This document shows positions 11,620 through 23,700 of a DNA stretch of 64,000 nucleotides, one piece after another. Both the position numbers and the translations under genes were made by a program. The notes under the pieces are model-generated. The model was given only the letters and a program-made list of their open reading frames with translations. It made no database searches and was not told where the DNA came from. Origin of the DNA: Siphonodentalium dalli (taxonomy: Eukaryota; Mollusca; Scaphopoda; Gadilida; Siphonodentaliidae); the NCBI GenBank assembly GCA_032622095.1, contig CP136062.1, positions 228,112,578 to 228,176,577 of the forward strand. The letters run 5' to 3'. Positions within the stretch are counted from its first letter, which is position 1; each line of letters begins with the position of its first letter.

Positions 11620-12397
11620 TTCATGATGGGAGCTGCGCTGATCATGTGCCAGTGCATTCCCAAAGAGAATGTATTAAAGATGCATAATCCCATTAAATAT
11701 CAATCAATTAATATTTATTTGGCTTCGGGGTTAAAAAATATTTGATTCTAGTCGAGGAACCCACCCATCAAAGCTCAGAGTTATTAGATATCAATTTGTG
11801 AAATCTATTATTTTTTACCATCAAGACTTATTTGTGGCCAGATAAAAATTTGAAGAATTATCAGTGGCCCAGTAAACAGTCGACGAACCGATGGACTCGG
11901 ACCAAATTGCGGATGAAGATGGATAACTCTAAAATCAAGTGGCTTTGGGTTGAACAAAATGCTGATAAATAACAAGGTTTAGGCAATTTTATACTATATA
12001 GTTGACTGTGGTTAGTATTATTTTTGGGCACTGATAACTAAAGCGGAATTTCCAAAAAAGTCGTTGTATTTGGAATCTGATGATATGGGGAACATTGAAT
12101 GGAATTGAGTACCTTTAATACAAGGCTTAATATAAGGTCAAGGTAAATATTGTTAAGACAGCGCATTCTATTATTTATGCGAGGTTCCCTATGGGAAACT
12201 CACATATATAAGAGAATGCAGTGTCACAAGGTTTTCACTAAATTCCAGGAAGCTCCAGTCATTTTAGCCCGATGTAGAACCTCATCATGGACTCATCTCA
12301 TAAGGTTCCCTATGGGAAACTCACATATATAAGAGAATGCAATGGCACAGTGTTTTCACAAAATTCCAGGAAGTTCCAGTCATTGACGGGTTAATTT
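11620..12397. repeat. Decayed TTAA-element relics
   Basis: Fragments of the same families: CCCTTTCATGATGGGAGCTG near 11626 and TTATGCGAGGTTCCCTATGGG near 12174, with a second similar piece at 12300-12395 ending TTGACGGGTTAA. Terminal structure is no longer complete. Confidence 0.55.
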
Positions 12398-13350
12398 GGA
12401 GCTAGCCGTTTTCATAAATTTTTAGCTTGATGTAGAACCTCACCATGGACTCATCAAGTTCATCATTCTCTTAGTATATGTAAATATATCTTCACATCCC
12501 ATTAAAAGCATCATCAGCTATTTATTAATTTATGTGATCTTTTCATCAACTATTCAAGTACATTTTCCCCTCTTTATTCACAACGTATATGTATATATAC
12601 ACTATCATATAGACTCCACCCCACTTCACCTGATGATTATTAAAGATGCAGAATCTGATTCGATGGTCCTCGTATCACCCAGTAACAACAACGGAATTTC
12701 ACCAAAAGCCGATTTAGTTATCCAAATTAGTTCATGACCAATAAATACTCGATCACATCATTACCAAGCACGATATTAAATTTACCGAAAAATATTTTTT
12801 TCCTCTTTTGCCAGTTTGGTCTATGAGCGAGCGTGCATGGTTTACAATTTAATACATATGGTGATGCCTAGTTCAGTTTGTGTCATCACACATGTTGACA
12901 AACATCTATTTCCATGGTGTTCACAAAATCTGCTGAGCAGCACATTAAGTCAGCCCAATATAATATTTCCAAGCACTTAGCAATGATAACATGCATATGA
13001 TCGATATAAATAACTGGCTTCAGATGGAATTCGGCTGAACTTTTAAAAATACGCCCAATATACTGCTTACTTCGCGAGCACCGATGCTTGTTGACAAATC
13101 ATTGTAACAGTTTGTTTAAATAACAATTGTTTCAACACACGAGATTTTGTTATTGAGGAGCTATCAATAATGTATATAAGAACACTGGTTATCTATTTCC
13201 CAATGTTCTTCTTCATGGTGACGTTTTACTTTTTATTTGATTTAAACATATACCCACTGCGATTGCCTTGAATCTCATTAACGCGATCACATGCTTATGA
13301 ATCAATCTTTTGGGAGATAACTCCAGTCTATCGGCTTCAAGTCTGGATTT
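12398..13350. other. Intergenic, nothing recognised
   Basis: AT-rich DNA between the converging genes. I see no open frame with splice logic and no clear repeat. Confidence 0.4.
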
Positions 13351-13351
13351 A

Positions 13352-13397
13352 ATGTGCCTGACATTTGCATAATGAGGTCCCCAGAGGGTGAATTCAA
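13352..13397. repeat. GAGGTCCCC hairpin element, half copy
   Basis: Only one arm is present (GTGCCTGACATTTGCATAATGAGGTCCCCAGAGGG region). The other arm is absent, so this is a truncated copy. Confidence 0.6.
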
Positions 13398-13459
13398 TCC
13401 GATGGGCCAAACCGTTTTTGCATTGGATGGCAAATATTCTCACAAACCAGTGACACAAA

Positions 13460-13825
13460 TGTCGTATCTCCAGAGATCTTCACAATTATTCATGCTATAA
13501 GGTCGTATGTCCAACAGCAGCCAATCGGATGCTTCAGGTTGTCCACGTGACTTCTGTTTTGTGTTTGTAAATTCTCAACTGTGTGCTATATGGTCGTATC
13601 TCCATGTTAGTCACGTGCTCATTAGGTGATTTAAATTTTGTGACTGTTCCACAAATTTCTGTATGATGATGTACATGAGTGCATATTCATAATGTAGAAT
13701 AGGCACTTTTTAGTTCATAGACACATGGGATTGCCACCATATTTAGCTTAATCTGTATTTATTAGCACAACTTCCTTATAGCATGGAAACCAATAGTCAT
13801 TGACGTACGTAAAAGGTCGTATCTC
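13460..13825 (+). repeat. Dispersed GGTCGTATCTCC motif cluster
   Basis: The motif GTCGTATCTCC or a one-base variant recurs four times (near 13460, 13500, 13592 and 13812) at irregular spacing of about 40-220 bp, separated by otherwise non-repetitive sequence. Significance unknown. Confidence 0.5.
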
Positions 13826-14214
13826 TAAACAAGTTATTGCTTTTTAAAAGAAAACGAGGGAGTAAATAGAATAGAAAAAATATGTGGTTCAATGGACAGC
13901 TAATGCCAGTTTTCATTGGGATAAATACAACAATACGTCACGCTTTGTCAACATTATGAGAAATGTTGTCTGAAAACTTCAACCTTCATGTTCTTGGAAA
14001 GTTGAAAATATGAGTTACGACATTATAGCTCTGAGGCGACGTACTATGGGAGATCTAGGATCAGATTGAAGTTCCCCAGTTGAAGTTGGTGATGTTTACC
14101 CATTATTACATCGATTATGCATTTTATCTTATGCAAATTAGGGGATATAAAAACTTCACAGAAGGGAAAAAGTAACCAAAAACAATGTTAATTTGAGATT
14201 ATAGATACTTCCCA

Positions 14215-14343
14215 GAAAATGAGGCCTAAACAGAATGAGATTCCCAGATGGTGAATTTAGTGATGCTAGCCCACTGTACAGGATGGCGTCACTAAATTCA
14301 CCCTCTGGGGCCTCATACTGCAAATGTCAGACACACTATTTCC
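14215..14343. mobile_element. GAGGTCCCC hairpin element
   Basis: Arms GCAGAATGAGATTCCCAGATG and complement (CACCCTCTGGGGCCTCATAC), ending GTCAGACACACTATTTCCAG. It lies just downstream of the UNG stop codon. Confidence 0.8.
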
Positions 14344-14382
14344 AGTCTTGAGTCTATCGGTTTCTAGCCAACATGTTTAGAT

Positions 14383-14614
14383 ACTCGTTCATTTGGAAGA
14401 TCACTCCAGTCAATCGGCTTCTTGCACGATATCTTTAGAAACTCATTCTGTCGGGAGATCACTCCTGTCTATCGGCTTCTTGCACAATATCTTTAGAAAG
14501 TCATTCTGTCGGGAGATCACTCCAGTCTATCGGCTTCTTGCACGATATCTTTAGAAACTCATTCTGTCGGGAGATCACTCCAGTCTATCGGCTTCTTGCC
14601 CGACATCTTTAGAA
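14383..14614 (-). repeat. 58-bp tandem duplication of the UNG 3' coding end
   Basis: Four units of exactly 58 bp start at 14383, 14441, 14499 and 14557; a more diverged partial unit extends to about 14345. Read on the minus strand, each unit copies the end of the last UNG exon (AAGAAGCCGATAGACTGGAG, coding KKPIDW). Because 58 is not a multiple of three, the frame shifts at the first junction, where the UNG TGA now lies. Confidence 0.95.
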
Positions 14615-14708
14615 ACTCATTACATTGTGAGAAGTGTTTACAGCCGAAGAATCCTTTGTTAGCTGACAGAGGTGATGGATGGACTCCTCGAAGGATGTGG
14701 TGTTTCTT
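14559..14708 (-). CDS. UNG: UNG exon 9 (terminal)
   Basis: Acceptor TTGTCTATTTCAG; 150 nt including stop. It encodes [20 protein letters not shown], then [12 protein letters not shown] and [12 protein letters not shown]. It contains the catalytic His of HPSPLS and the DNA-intercalation loop. The last residues (SDLPTE) and TGA come from a 58-bp tandem duplication, so the C-terminus differs from the family's usual short KKPIDWxxL ending. Confidence 0.97.
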   Translation of the reverse strand, partial: KKHHILRGVHPSPLSANKGFFGCKHFSQCNEFLKMSGKKPIDWSDLPTE

Positions 14709-17700
14709 CTGAAATAGACAAACACAAACCATTTGATTGTCAATCGAAACTCTCAAAAACTTGTTATAGAACAAGAGCATCGCCAGGGCATGGAAAATAC
14801 GCCTGTGTTAATTTCAACAACAAGGGCCATAACTCTGGAGAAAATTGGTGGGCTGAACCCAAATTCAAACTTGACCTGTATTTTTGGCTAGTAAACTCAC
14901 ATACCAAATTTGATTTCATTCAGTTGAACAGACTTTCTAAAGTTATCATCTACAAAGCAAAATGAGTGCAAATTCCAACTAAAATTTGACCTATATTTTG
15001 TGCTAAACCCACATACCAAATTTCATTCCATTCAGTTCAGACTTTCTAAAGTTATCATCCGGAAATGAAAAAGGCAAACAAATGGACGGACGGCGGGGCG
15101 CCCCGACGGACGGACGGACCAATAACATAATACTTCCCCTTTTTTTCCAATGTATAAAAAGCATTACACAAAAACACACTGTCCAATCGGCTCGCGGAAT
15201 ACCAGTGTGAACGTCAGAATACCAGTGCTCCACAGGAGAATATCAGTGTTTTTAAGCGATATAATGGTATCATAATTAGAACCGGACGGCTAAATAATGA
15301 CACAAAAGACAATGGAAAGGTATATACGATCAATTTTGAATTTACCCAGTGGAGGGGTCACCTAGTAATGTTCTGTTCGACTCTGGGTGATCTGGCCTTT
15401 GTTTAAAGCAGAAAAATAGGGTGTACAAACTCGTAGGAGGAGGTCAAATTTTGCCCTAATCGGTATTCTAGTGCGTTTTGTTTAATTCCTGAGTATAACT
15501 ATAAAATTCCGACAGCGGAATCTATTGGCAATACAAGCACATCGAAATCACTGGCGTTTATCAGTTGGAAATACATGAAAATAAATCAAAACGAGGGGTG
15601 GTGATCACAGAAAATGGCACGGCGAACTACCAGTGCATGCCAACGAGGGCTACCAGTGCCAAATTTTCTTTATATGGTAAGTTATATCGGGTATATGTTG
15701 GGGGACGTTTTAGATTCGGTTTATGCTACCAGGAATGTCTCATCCCCTCATCAAATTTGGACACAATCAATCTAGAATGGTACATGTGTGGGTCTAAGAT
15801 ATGAAAGTTTGAAATTTTAATTACGGCGATACTCAACATTGGTGGAACATAAAGTAACAATTTAGTTGACAAGAGTATAAATTTCCCTTTATTCGGTATT
15901 GGCACTGAGTTAGTTCCATGTCAATTGGATTCAAACTAATGTTCACCATTTGCAAATACGTCTATCATTAAATAGGGAAGGTGAATATTGTTCTTGTTTC
16001 ATGGTAGTGTATACGATTTCTCAAGACGTTCTAATTCTAATGGAATGATGTTTCTAATTATCCCAGCAAATGTTGCATATATTGGGTGGACTTGTTCCCA
16101 AAATTTAGAAAGTAATTGATATTGGGGCATGCATATGTTTGCCTATATGTTGAGTTCTTCGTTGATTTTAAGGCGTTAACGTATGTATGCATGCAGGGAT
16201 CTGGGTGTGTCATTATTTGATGGATTGGATGTCTTAACTAAAGATGAATGAGTTATATATATAACTGAAAACATGTATAAAACGATTTAAATCGGTGAAC
16301 ATTCACACCAAATTTAATGGAGATCCAACAACCTGTCTGCTCAGACAGACAAAAAAACATTTCCAGATAAACAAAGATGAATAACTCTAGAACGGAAAAC
16401 CCAAACAGAATGACTGAACACTCCATTTAACTTCAATCAGATCCTAGATCCCATAGCAGTTGATGCCTGAGCAGAATGAGGTTCCCTGAGGGTGAATTTT
16501 GTGAAGCTAGCCGCCATGCAGGATAGTGTCACTAAATTCACCTTCTGGGGACCTCATTCTGCAAATGACAGACACATTATTTGCTTTATACACAGTGTAG
16601 GGAGTGGAAGTGTCACAATTACTCACCTTATCAATGAAAGCTCCTTTCTTTTGAGCGTAGGCTCCCCATAGTATGAAGATGAGTCCCGAGTAATTTTTAT
16701 TCAGCCATGAGATAACGGCATCTGTGAACTTTTCCCAACCTTTATCTTTGTGTGAGTTTGCTTCGCTGGCTCTTACCGTTAGAACAGCATTTAATAGCAG
16801 AACACCTGCAAGGATAAAAAGAAGGCATCCCATAAAAGAATTTTCAAAAAATCTCAATTTCAAACTATCAATTTGAAGGAAAAAAGCATTATCCCTTGTA
16901 ACCAAGGTATGCTATAGTATTATAACAACAATACCTTCACAATATGAGAGATAATTTCCAACTATGTAAAAAATGAAAGTGTCAATGACACTGTAGCTCA
17001 ACTTAGGTAGGGGAATAATTTAATAGTTGACAGTAAATGGAGGAATAGGAAAGGTGCTAATTGAAATGTCTAACCTGCGCCAAAGGATTTAGTGATGCAA
17101 AGAGTAAAATACAAGATGGCTGCTGGTGGCCATTTTTTTTGGCCAATTGACCCCAAAAGGACTCGTTCCCATCTACGTATAATTGTTAACATCCATGACA
17201 AATTTTATGAAGATCTGACCAAAGCTACGACCTACAAATTTCATGATGATCAGACGAACAGTACGACCTGTAGACCGCGCCAATGGATTGAATTTTGAAA
17301 TCCAAGATGGCAGCTGGCAGCCATGTTTTTTGGCCGAATGACCCCACAATGATTCGTTCCCATCTACATGTCAATGTCAACATTCATGACAAATTTCATA
17401 AAGATTAGACCAAAGGTACAACCTGTAGCCCGTGCCAAAGGATTTAGTCATGCAAAGAGTAAAATCCAAGATGGCCATGTTTTTTGACCGAATGACCCCA
17501 AAACGACTCGTTCCCATCTACATGTCATTGTTATAATTCATGACAAATTTCATGACCAACTGACCAAAGCTACGACCTGTAGCCCGCACCAAAGGATTTA
17601 GTCATGCAAAGAGTAAAATCCAAGATGGCTGCTGGCGGCCATGTTTTTTGACCGAATGACCCCAAAACGACTCGATCCCATCTACATGTCATTGTTATCA

Positions 17701-20700
17701 TTCATGACAAATTTCATGATGATCAGACGAACAGTACGACCTGTAGCCCGTGCCAATGGATTGAATTTTGAAATCCAAGATGGCCGCCAGCGGCCATGTT
17801 TTATGGCCGAATGACCCCACAATGATTCGTTCCCATCTACATGTCAATGTCAACGTTCATGACAAATTTTATAAAGATTAGACCAAAGGCAACCTATAGC
17901 CCGCGCCAAAGGATTTAGTCATGCAAAGAGTAAAATCCAAGATGGCTGCTGGCGGCCATGTTTTTTGGCCGAACGACTCCAAAATCACTCGTTCCCATCT
18001 ACATGTCAGTGTTAACATCCATGACAAATTTCATAAACTTCCGACCAACACAACGACCTGTAGCCTGCGCCAAAGGATTTAGTCATGCAAAGAGTAAAAT
18101 CCAAGATGGGTGCTGGCAGCCATGTTTTTTGGTCGAACGACCCCAAAATCACTTTTTCCCATCTACATGTCATTATTAACATCCATGACAAATTTCATGA
18201 TGATCAGGCGAACAGTACGATCTGTAGCCCGTGCCAATGGATTGAATCTTGAAATCCAAGATGGCTGCCAGCGGCCATGTTTTTTGGCCGAATGACCCCA
18301 AAATGACTCGTTCCCATCTACATGTCAATGTCAACATCCATGACAAATTTCATGATGTTCCGATCGAAGCTACGACCTGTAGCCCGCGCCAAAGGATTTA
18401 GTCATGCAAAGAGTAAAATCCAAGATGGCTGCTGGCGGCCATGTTTATTGGCCGAACAACCCCAAAATGACTTGTTCCCATCTACATGTCAATATTAACA
18501 TCCATGACAAATTTCATGTTGATCAGACGAACAGTAGGACCTGTAGCCCGCGCCAATGGATTGAATTTTGAAATCTAAGATGGCCACCAGCGGCCATGTT
18601 TTTTGGCCGAATGACCCCACAATGATTCGTTCCCATCTACATGTCAATGTCAACATTCATGACAAATTTCATAAAGATTAGACCAAAGGTACAACCTGTA
18701 GCCCGCGCCAAAGGATTTAGTCATGCAAAGAGTAAAATCCAAGATGGCTGCTGGCGGCCATGTTTTTTGGCCGAACAACTCCAAAATCACTCGTTCCCAT
18801 CTACATGACAGTGTTAACATCCATGACAAATTTCATAAACTTCCGACCAAAACAACGACCTGTAGCCCGCACCAAAGGATTTAGTCATGCAAAGAGTAAA
18901 ATCCAAGATGGCTGCTGGCAGCCATGTTTTTTGGCCGAACGACCCCAAAATCACTCGTTCCCATCTACATGTCATTATTAACATCAATGACAAAATTCAT
19001 GATGATCAGACAAACAGTACGACCTGTAGGCCGCGCCAATGGATTGAATCTTGAAATCCAAGATGGCTGCCAGCGGCCATGTTTTTTGGCCGAATGACCC
19101 CAAAATGACTTGTTCCTATCTACATGTCAATGTCAACATTCATGACAAATTTCAAAAAGATCAGACCAAAGGTACGACCTGTAGCCCGCGCCAAAGGAAA
19201 TTGTTGACGGACCCACGGACGACGGACGCCAAACCATGGCAATAGCTCAAACTTACAAAAGTAAGTTGAGCTAAAAAAGTGATTTAACTATTTTTAAAAC
19301 CCACTTGCGCGTCTACCTATTGTTGTTGCTTGAGCATTATCCCGACGAATGTCTTCCAGAGAAGACGCCGAGGTGTTAGCTCGCCGAGGTGGCAATTATT
19401 TTGCGAGTCATTATAAGCTCAACTGTGCATTATCTAAATAATGACCAGCAAAATAATTACCACATCGAGAGGAATAAACATTCCTGGTTAAGTGGTCCTG
19501 CTTTTATGCTGATGGGTGCTACTATGAATTATTATGATGTTGGTAGAGCAAAGTGATGCTGAACTGAATTCCAAATTTGCGAAAAATGTCAGACAAGGAC
19601 AAGATTGAGATGGTTTGACGCGAAACTTTTATCAAAATGTTCAATAGTTGGAAACATCAATGAGTCAATGACACATCAATTGTTTAAATAACAATAAGTT
19701 TACATTTATCTAATGTTAAAATTAAAATCGTTCTTACATTTGCTGAAAATTTGTACTAAAAGTGTCATAATTTGGAAAAATTACCACCATAGCGGATGTT
19801 TGGCAAGATATATATACAACATTTGGAGAGCGTGAGCTATACCAGTTGCATAAACTAAAAGAAAGTTCTATGAATAATAGAATGTGAAGAACGATAATTA
19901 TGGGTTTCAAGATGTAATCGCGTCTACTCTAAAATAACGATTAAAACGCACCAACATCAAACATAAAATGGACGGGCAAAACAGAAAACAAGAAATCCAG
20001 TAGAAGAATGCTAAGTTGATAACCCGAAAAGGGATGCAGGACAGTTTGCAAAATGGAGGGGGTGAAATTAAAATTTCGTAACCACGTCCCTTCTTTGACC
20101 AAATGGGGATTATTGAAATTCAAGATAGTAATCGCTCAACAAATAACGATTGAATATGAAATCATATAAGAAATGAAAGTGTCAATGACACTGTAGCTCA
20201 ACTTAGGTAGGGGAATAATTTAATGGTTGACAGTAAATGGAGGAATAGGAAAGGTGCTAATTGAAATGTCTAACCTGTGCCAAAGGATTTAGTCATGCAA
20301 AGAGTAAAATCCAAGATGGCTGCTGGTGGCCATGTTTTTTTGGCCAATTGACCCCAAAAGGACTCGTTCCCAGCTACGTGTCATTGTTAACATCCATGAC
20401 AAATTTCATGAAGATCTGACCAAAGCTATGACCTGTAGCCCGCGCCAAAGGATATAGTCATGCAAAGAGTAAAATCCAAGATGGCTGCTGGCGGCCATGT
20501 TTATTGGCCGAACAACCCCAAAATGACTTGTTCCCATCTACATGTCAATATTAACATCCATGTTTTTCAGCCGAATGACCCCAAAATGACTCGTTCCCAT
20601 CTACATGTCATTGTTAACAACCATGACAAGTTTCATGAAGAGCCGACCAAAGCTACGATCTGTAGCCCGCGCCAAAGGATTTAGTCATGCAAAGAGTAAA

Positions 20701-23700
20701 ATCCAAGACGGCTGCTGGTGGCCATTTATTTTGGCCGAACGACCCCAAAATGACTCGTTCCCATCTACATGTCAATATTAACATTTATGACATATTTTAT
20801 GATGATCAGACGAACAGTACGACCTGTAGCCCACACCAATGGATTGAATTTTGAAATCCAAGATGGCCACCAGCGGCCATGTTTTTCGGCCGAACGACCC
20901 CAAAATGACTCGTTCCCATCTACATGTCATTGTTAATAACCATGACAAATTTAATGAAGTTCCGACCAAAGCTACAACTTGTAGCCCGTGCCAAAGGATT
21001 TAGTCATGCAAAGAGTAAAATCCAAGATGGCTGCTGGCGGCCATGTTTTTTGGCCGAACGATATTAACATCTATGACATATTTCATGATGATGAGATGAA
21101 CAGTACGACCTGTAGCCCGCGCCAATGACAAATGACAAATTTAATGAAGTTCCGACCAAAGCTACAACTTGTAGCCCGTGCCAAAGGATTGAGTCATGCA
21201 AAGAGTAAAATCCAAGATGGCTGCTGGCAGCCATGTTTTTCGGCCGAACGACACCAAAATGACTCGTTCCCATCTACATCTCATTGTTAACATCCATGAC
21301 AAATTTCAAGAAGTTCCGACCAAAGCGACAACCTGTAGCCCGCGCCAAAGGATTTAGTCATGCAAAGAGTAAAATCCAAGATGGCTGCTGGCAGCCATAT
21401 TTTTTGGCCGAACGACCCCAAGATCACTCGTTCCCATCTACATGTCAATATTAACATCCATGACAAATTTCATGATGATCAGACGAACAGTACGACCTGT
21501 AGCCCGCGCCAATGGATTGCATTTTGAAATCCAAGATGGCTGCCAGCGGCCATGTTTTTTGGCCGAATGAGACCAAAATGACTCGTTCCCATCTACATGT
21601 CAATGTCAACATTCATGACAAATCTCATAAAGATCAGACCAAAGGTACGACCTGTAGCCCGCGCCAAAGGAAATTGTTGACGGACACACGGACGACAGAC
21701 GCCAAACCATGGCAATAGCTGAAAATTACAAAGTAAGTTGAGCTAAAAATGAAAAAAGTTATCTCACATGCATACTGTGACACGAGAGCATGACTCTCTT
21801 TACTTGCGGGTCTGGATTCTGAATGGGGAAGCCAGTCCATAAGTACAAGGTGGCGAACAATACGGTACTTTTTCGTGATTAATGATAACTCGCATTCAGC
21901 CGAAATGTGATGACTACAGCTTGTGTTAAGATATCACACGCACAGTTGCCAACCGCTCGCTGTCAGATCAGCGATGTATAGGCCAAACCAATAACATTAT
22001 TGGATTGTAGGTTCTAATGACCGTTCAGCAAAGCGGCGCATTGGCCATCATGACCATTCAGCTTATACATTAATACACATTCGAAAGACCACTGTGTTCA
22101 CAACACAGTGTCCGAATACCAATATGCCATGGTGTGCACATGGGCGTGTGGGTTTTAAGCCAGATAATGACCCTGTGAAGTGTCTGAGACCAAATAATCA
22201 CACGCGGCCGCGGGTGATTATTTGGCCTCAGACACTCGGCACAATCGTTTTGACGATTCTGCGACCAATTTCACGATCCTGCGGCTTGACAACCATATCA
22301 TGGAGCTACGCCAGGTTAATGATTCTGCGACCTTATTATACGTGATATTTTATGATAAACTTAGATAAAGGTTTTTTTTTACTCATTTGGGACGACAAAA
22401 GTGGGCTTCTTCTTGTTTTCATTGTATAGAGTAGACTTTGCAAGTCCACCAGGTTGACTCATGGAATACATATCAGGATGAGATCTATATATAAAATGAG
22501 TCACAATCGGCTCGATCAAATCGGGACCATCAGATCAAACCACAAACGGTTTGCAAAAAGTCATTTCTTGGGCTACAAAGGGACATTAACTGTGCGAAAA
22601 ATAACATCCAACGTAAGCTTTCATAAGCATAAATGTAGGATTTGTCAAATTCGTACCTCAGTTGATGCAATATTCGATTAAACTCGGCACAGAAATGCAG
22701 TAACATTGTCAACTATTTGGCAACGCCTGGGTTCGACCATGACAACGACGATTGTGCGATTCGTTGAACGGTAATTTTCATTTGTATACGACGTATCTGA
22801 CACTGATTTGGCAGCTTAGTTCTACATGTAAGCCCATGTATGCTGCTTTAATAATGTTAGGCACCGTGCCTTCGTTGTAATGAACAGATCACATGGATTC
22901 AATGCAGTACTGTGTATATATTGATCCCCACATGTGATGCCATAGAGACCAAGTTACATATGAGATGTCCACCTGTCGCAGAATCGTTAAACTGCCGTAG
23001 CACCATGGTTTTCAAGCCACAGAATCATGAAATTGGTCGCAGAATTGTCAAAACGATTGTGGTGTGTGACATAGATTGTGGGTCTATATGGTTAATTTGG
23101 TGTATCTCAGGTATCATTAGGTATAATTTTTATCAAACTCCACAGGTGAGTGGACATATGGTTGGGCCACATGTAGCCGCTTTGCCCACCCTATGCAGGG
23201 ATGTTGCATTTTATCCGTCGCTACATTTTATGGTGTTATGTTCAGGTACGAATACCACAATACCTATATGCACCATGATTTGCCATAATGCGCCATGGTC
23301 ACCCAGAAAATCCATATGAAGTTTGGTGATGATCTGATGAGAGATGTGGCCTGTTGGGTGTGCCACATGATTTAGTCATACAAAGAGTAAATTCCAAGAT
23401 GGCCACTGGCGGCCATGTTTAAAAAAAAGTTTCAGTCAAAATAGGAGGCTCCCATCTAGAGGTCTCCCCGAAGATTCATCTGAAGTTTGGTGATGATCGG
23501 ATGAGGGATGTGGTCTCTAGGGTGTGCTATGTGAAGAAGTTTCAATAGAAATTTGATAATAAAGAAACTTTCCAAAGATGAGGCCTGAGCAGAATGAGGT
23601 CCCCAGTCGGTGAATTTAGTGATGCTAGCCCACTATGTGGGATAGCGTCACTAAATTCACCCTCTGGGGACCTCATTCTGAAAATGACAGGTACCATACT

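Noticed and set aside
16507-16626. Extension of UNG exon 8 to a 132-residue frame ending [13 protein letters not shown]
   Set aside because: The extension passes a canonical GTGAGT donor and enters a hairpin transposable element; the family sequence continues in exon 9.
16971-19277. CRISPR-like regular repeats
   Set aside because: Monomers are contiguous and degenerate with no unique spacers, and the sequence is eukaryotic.
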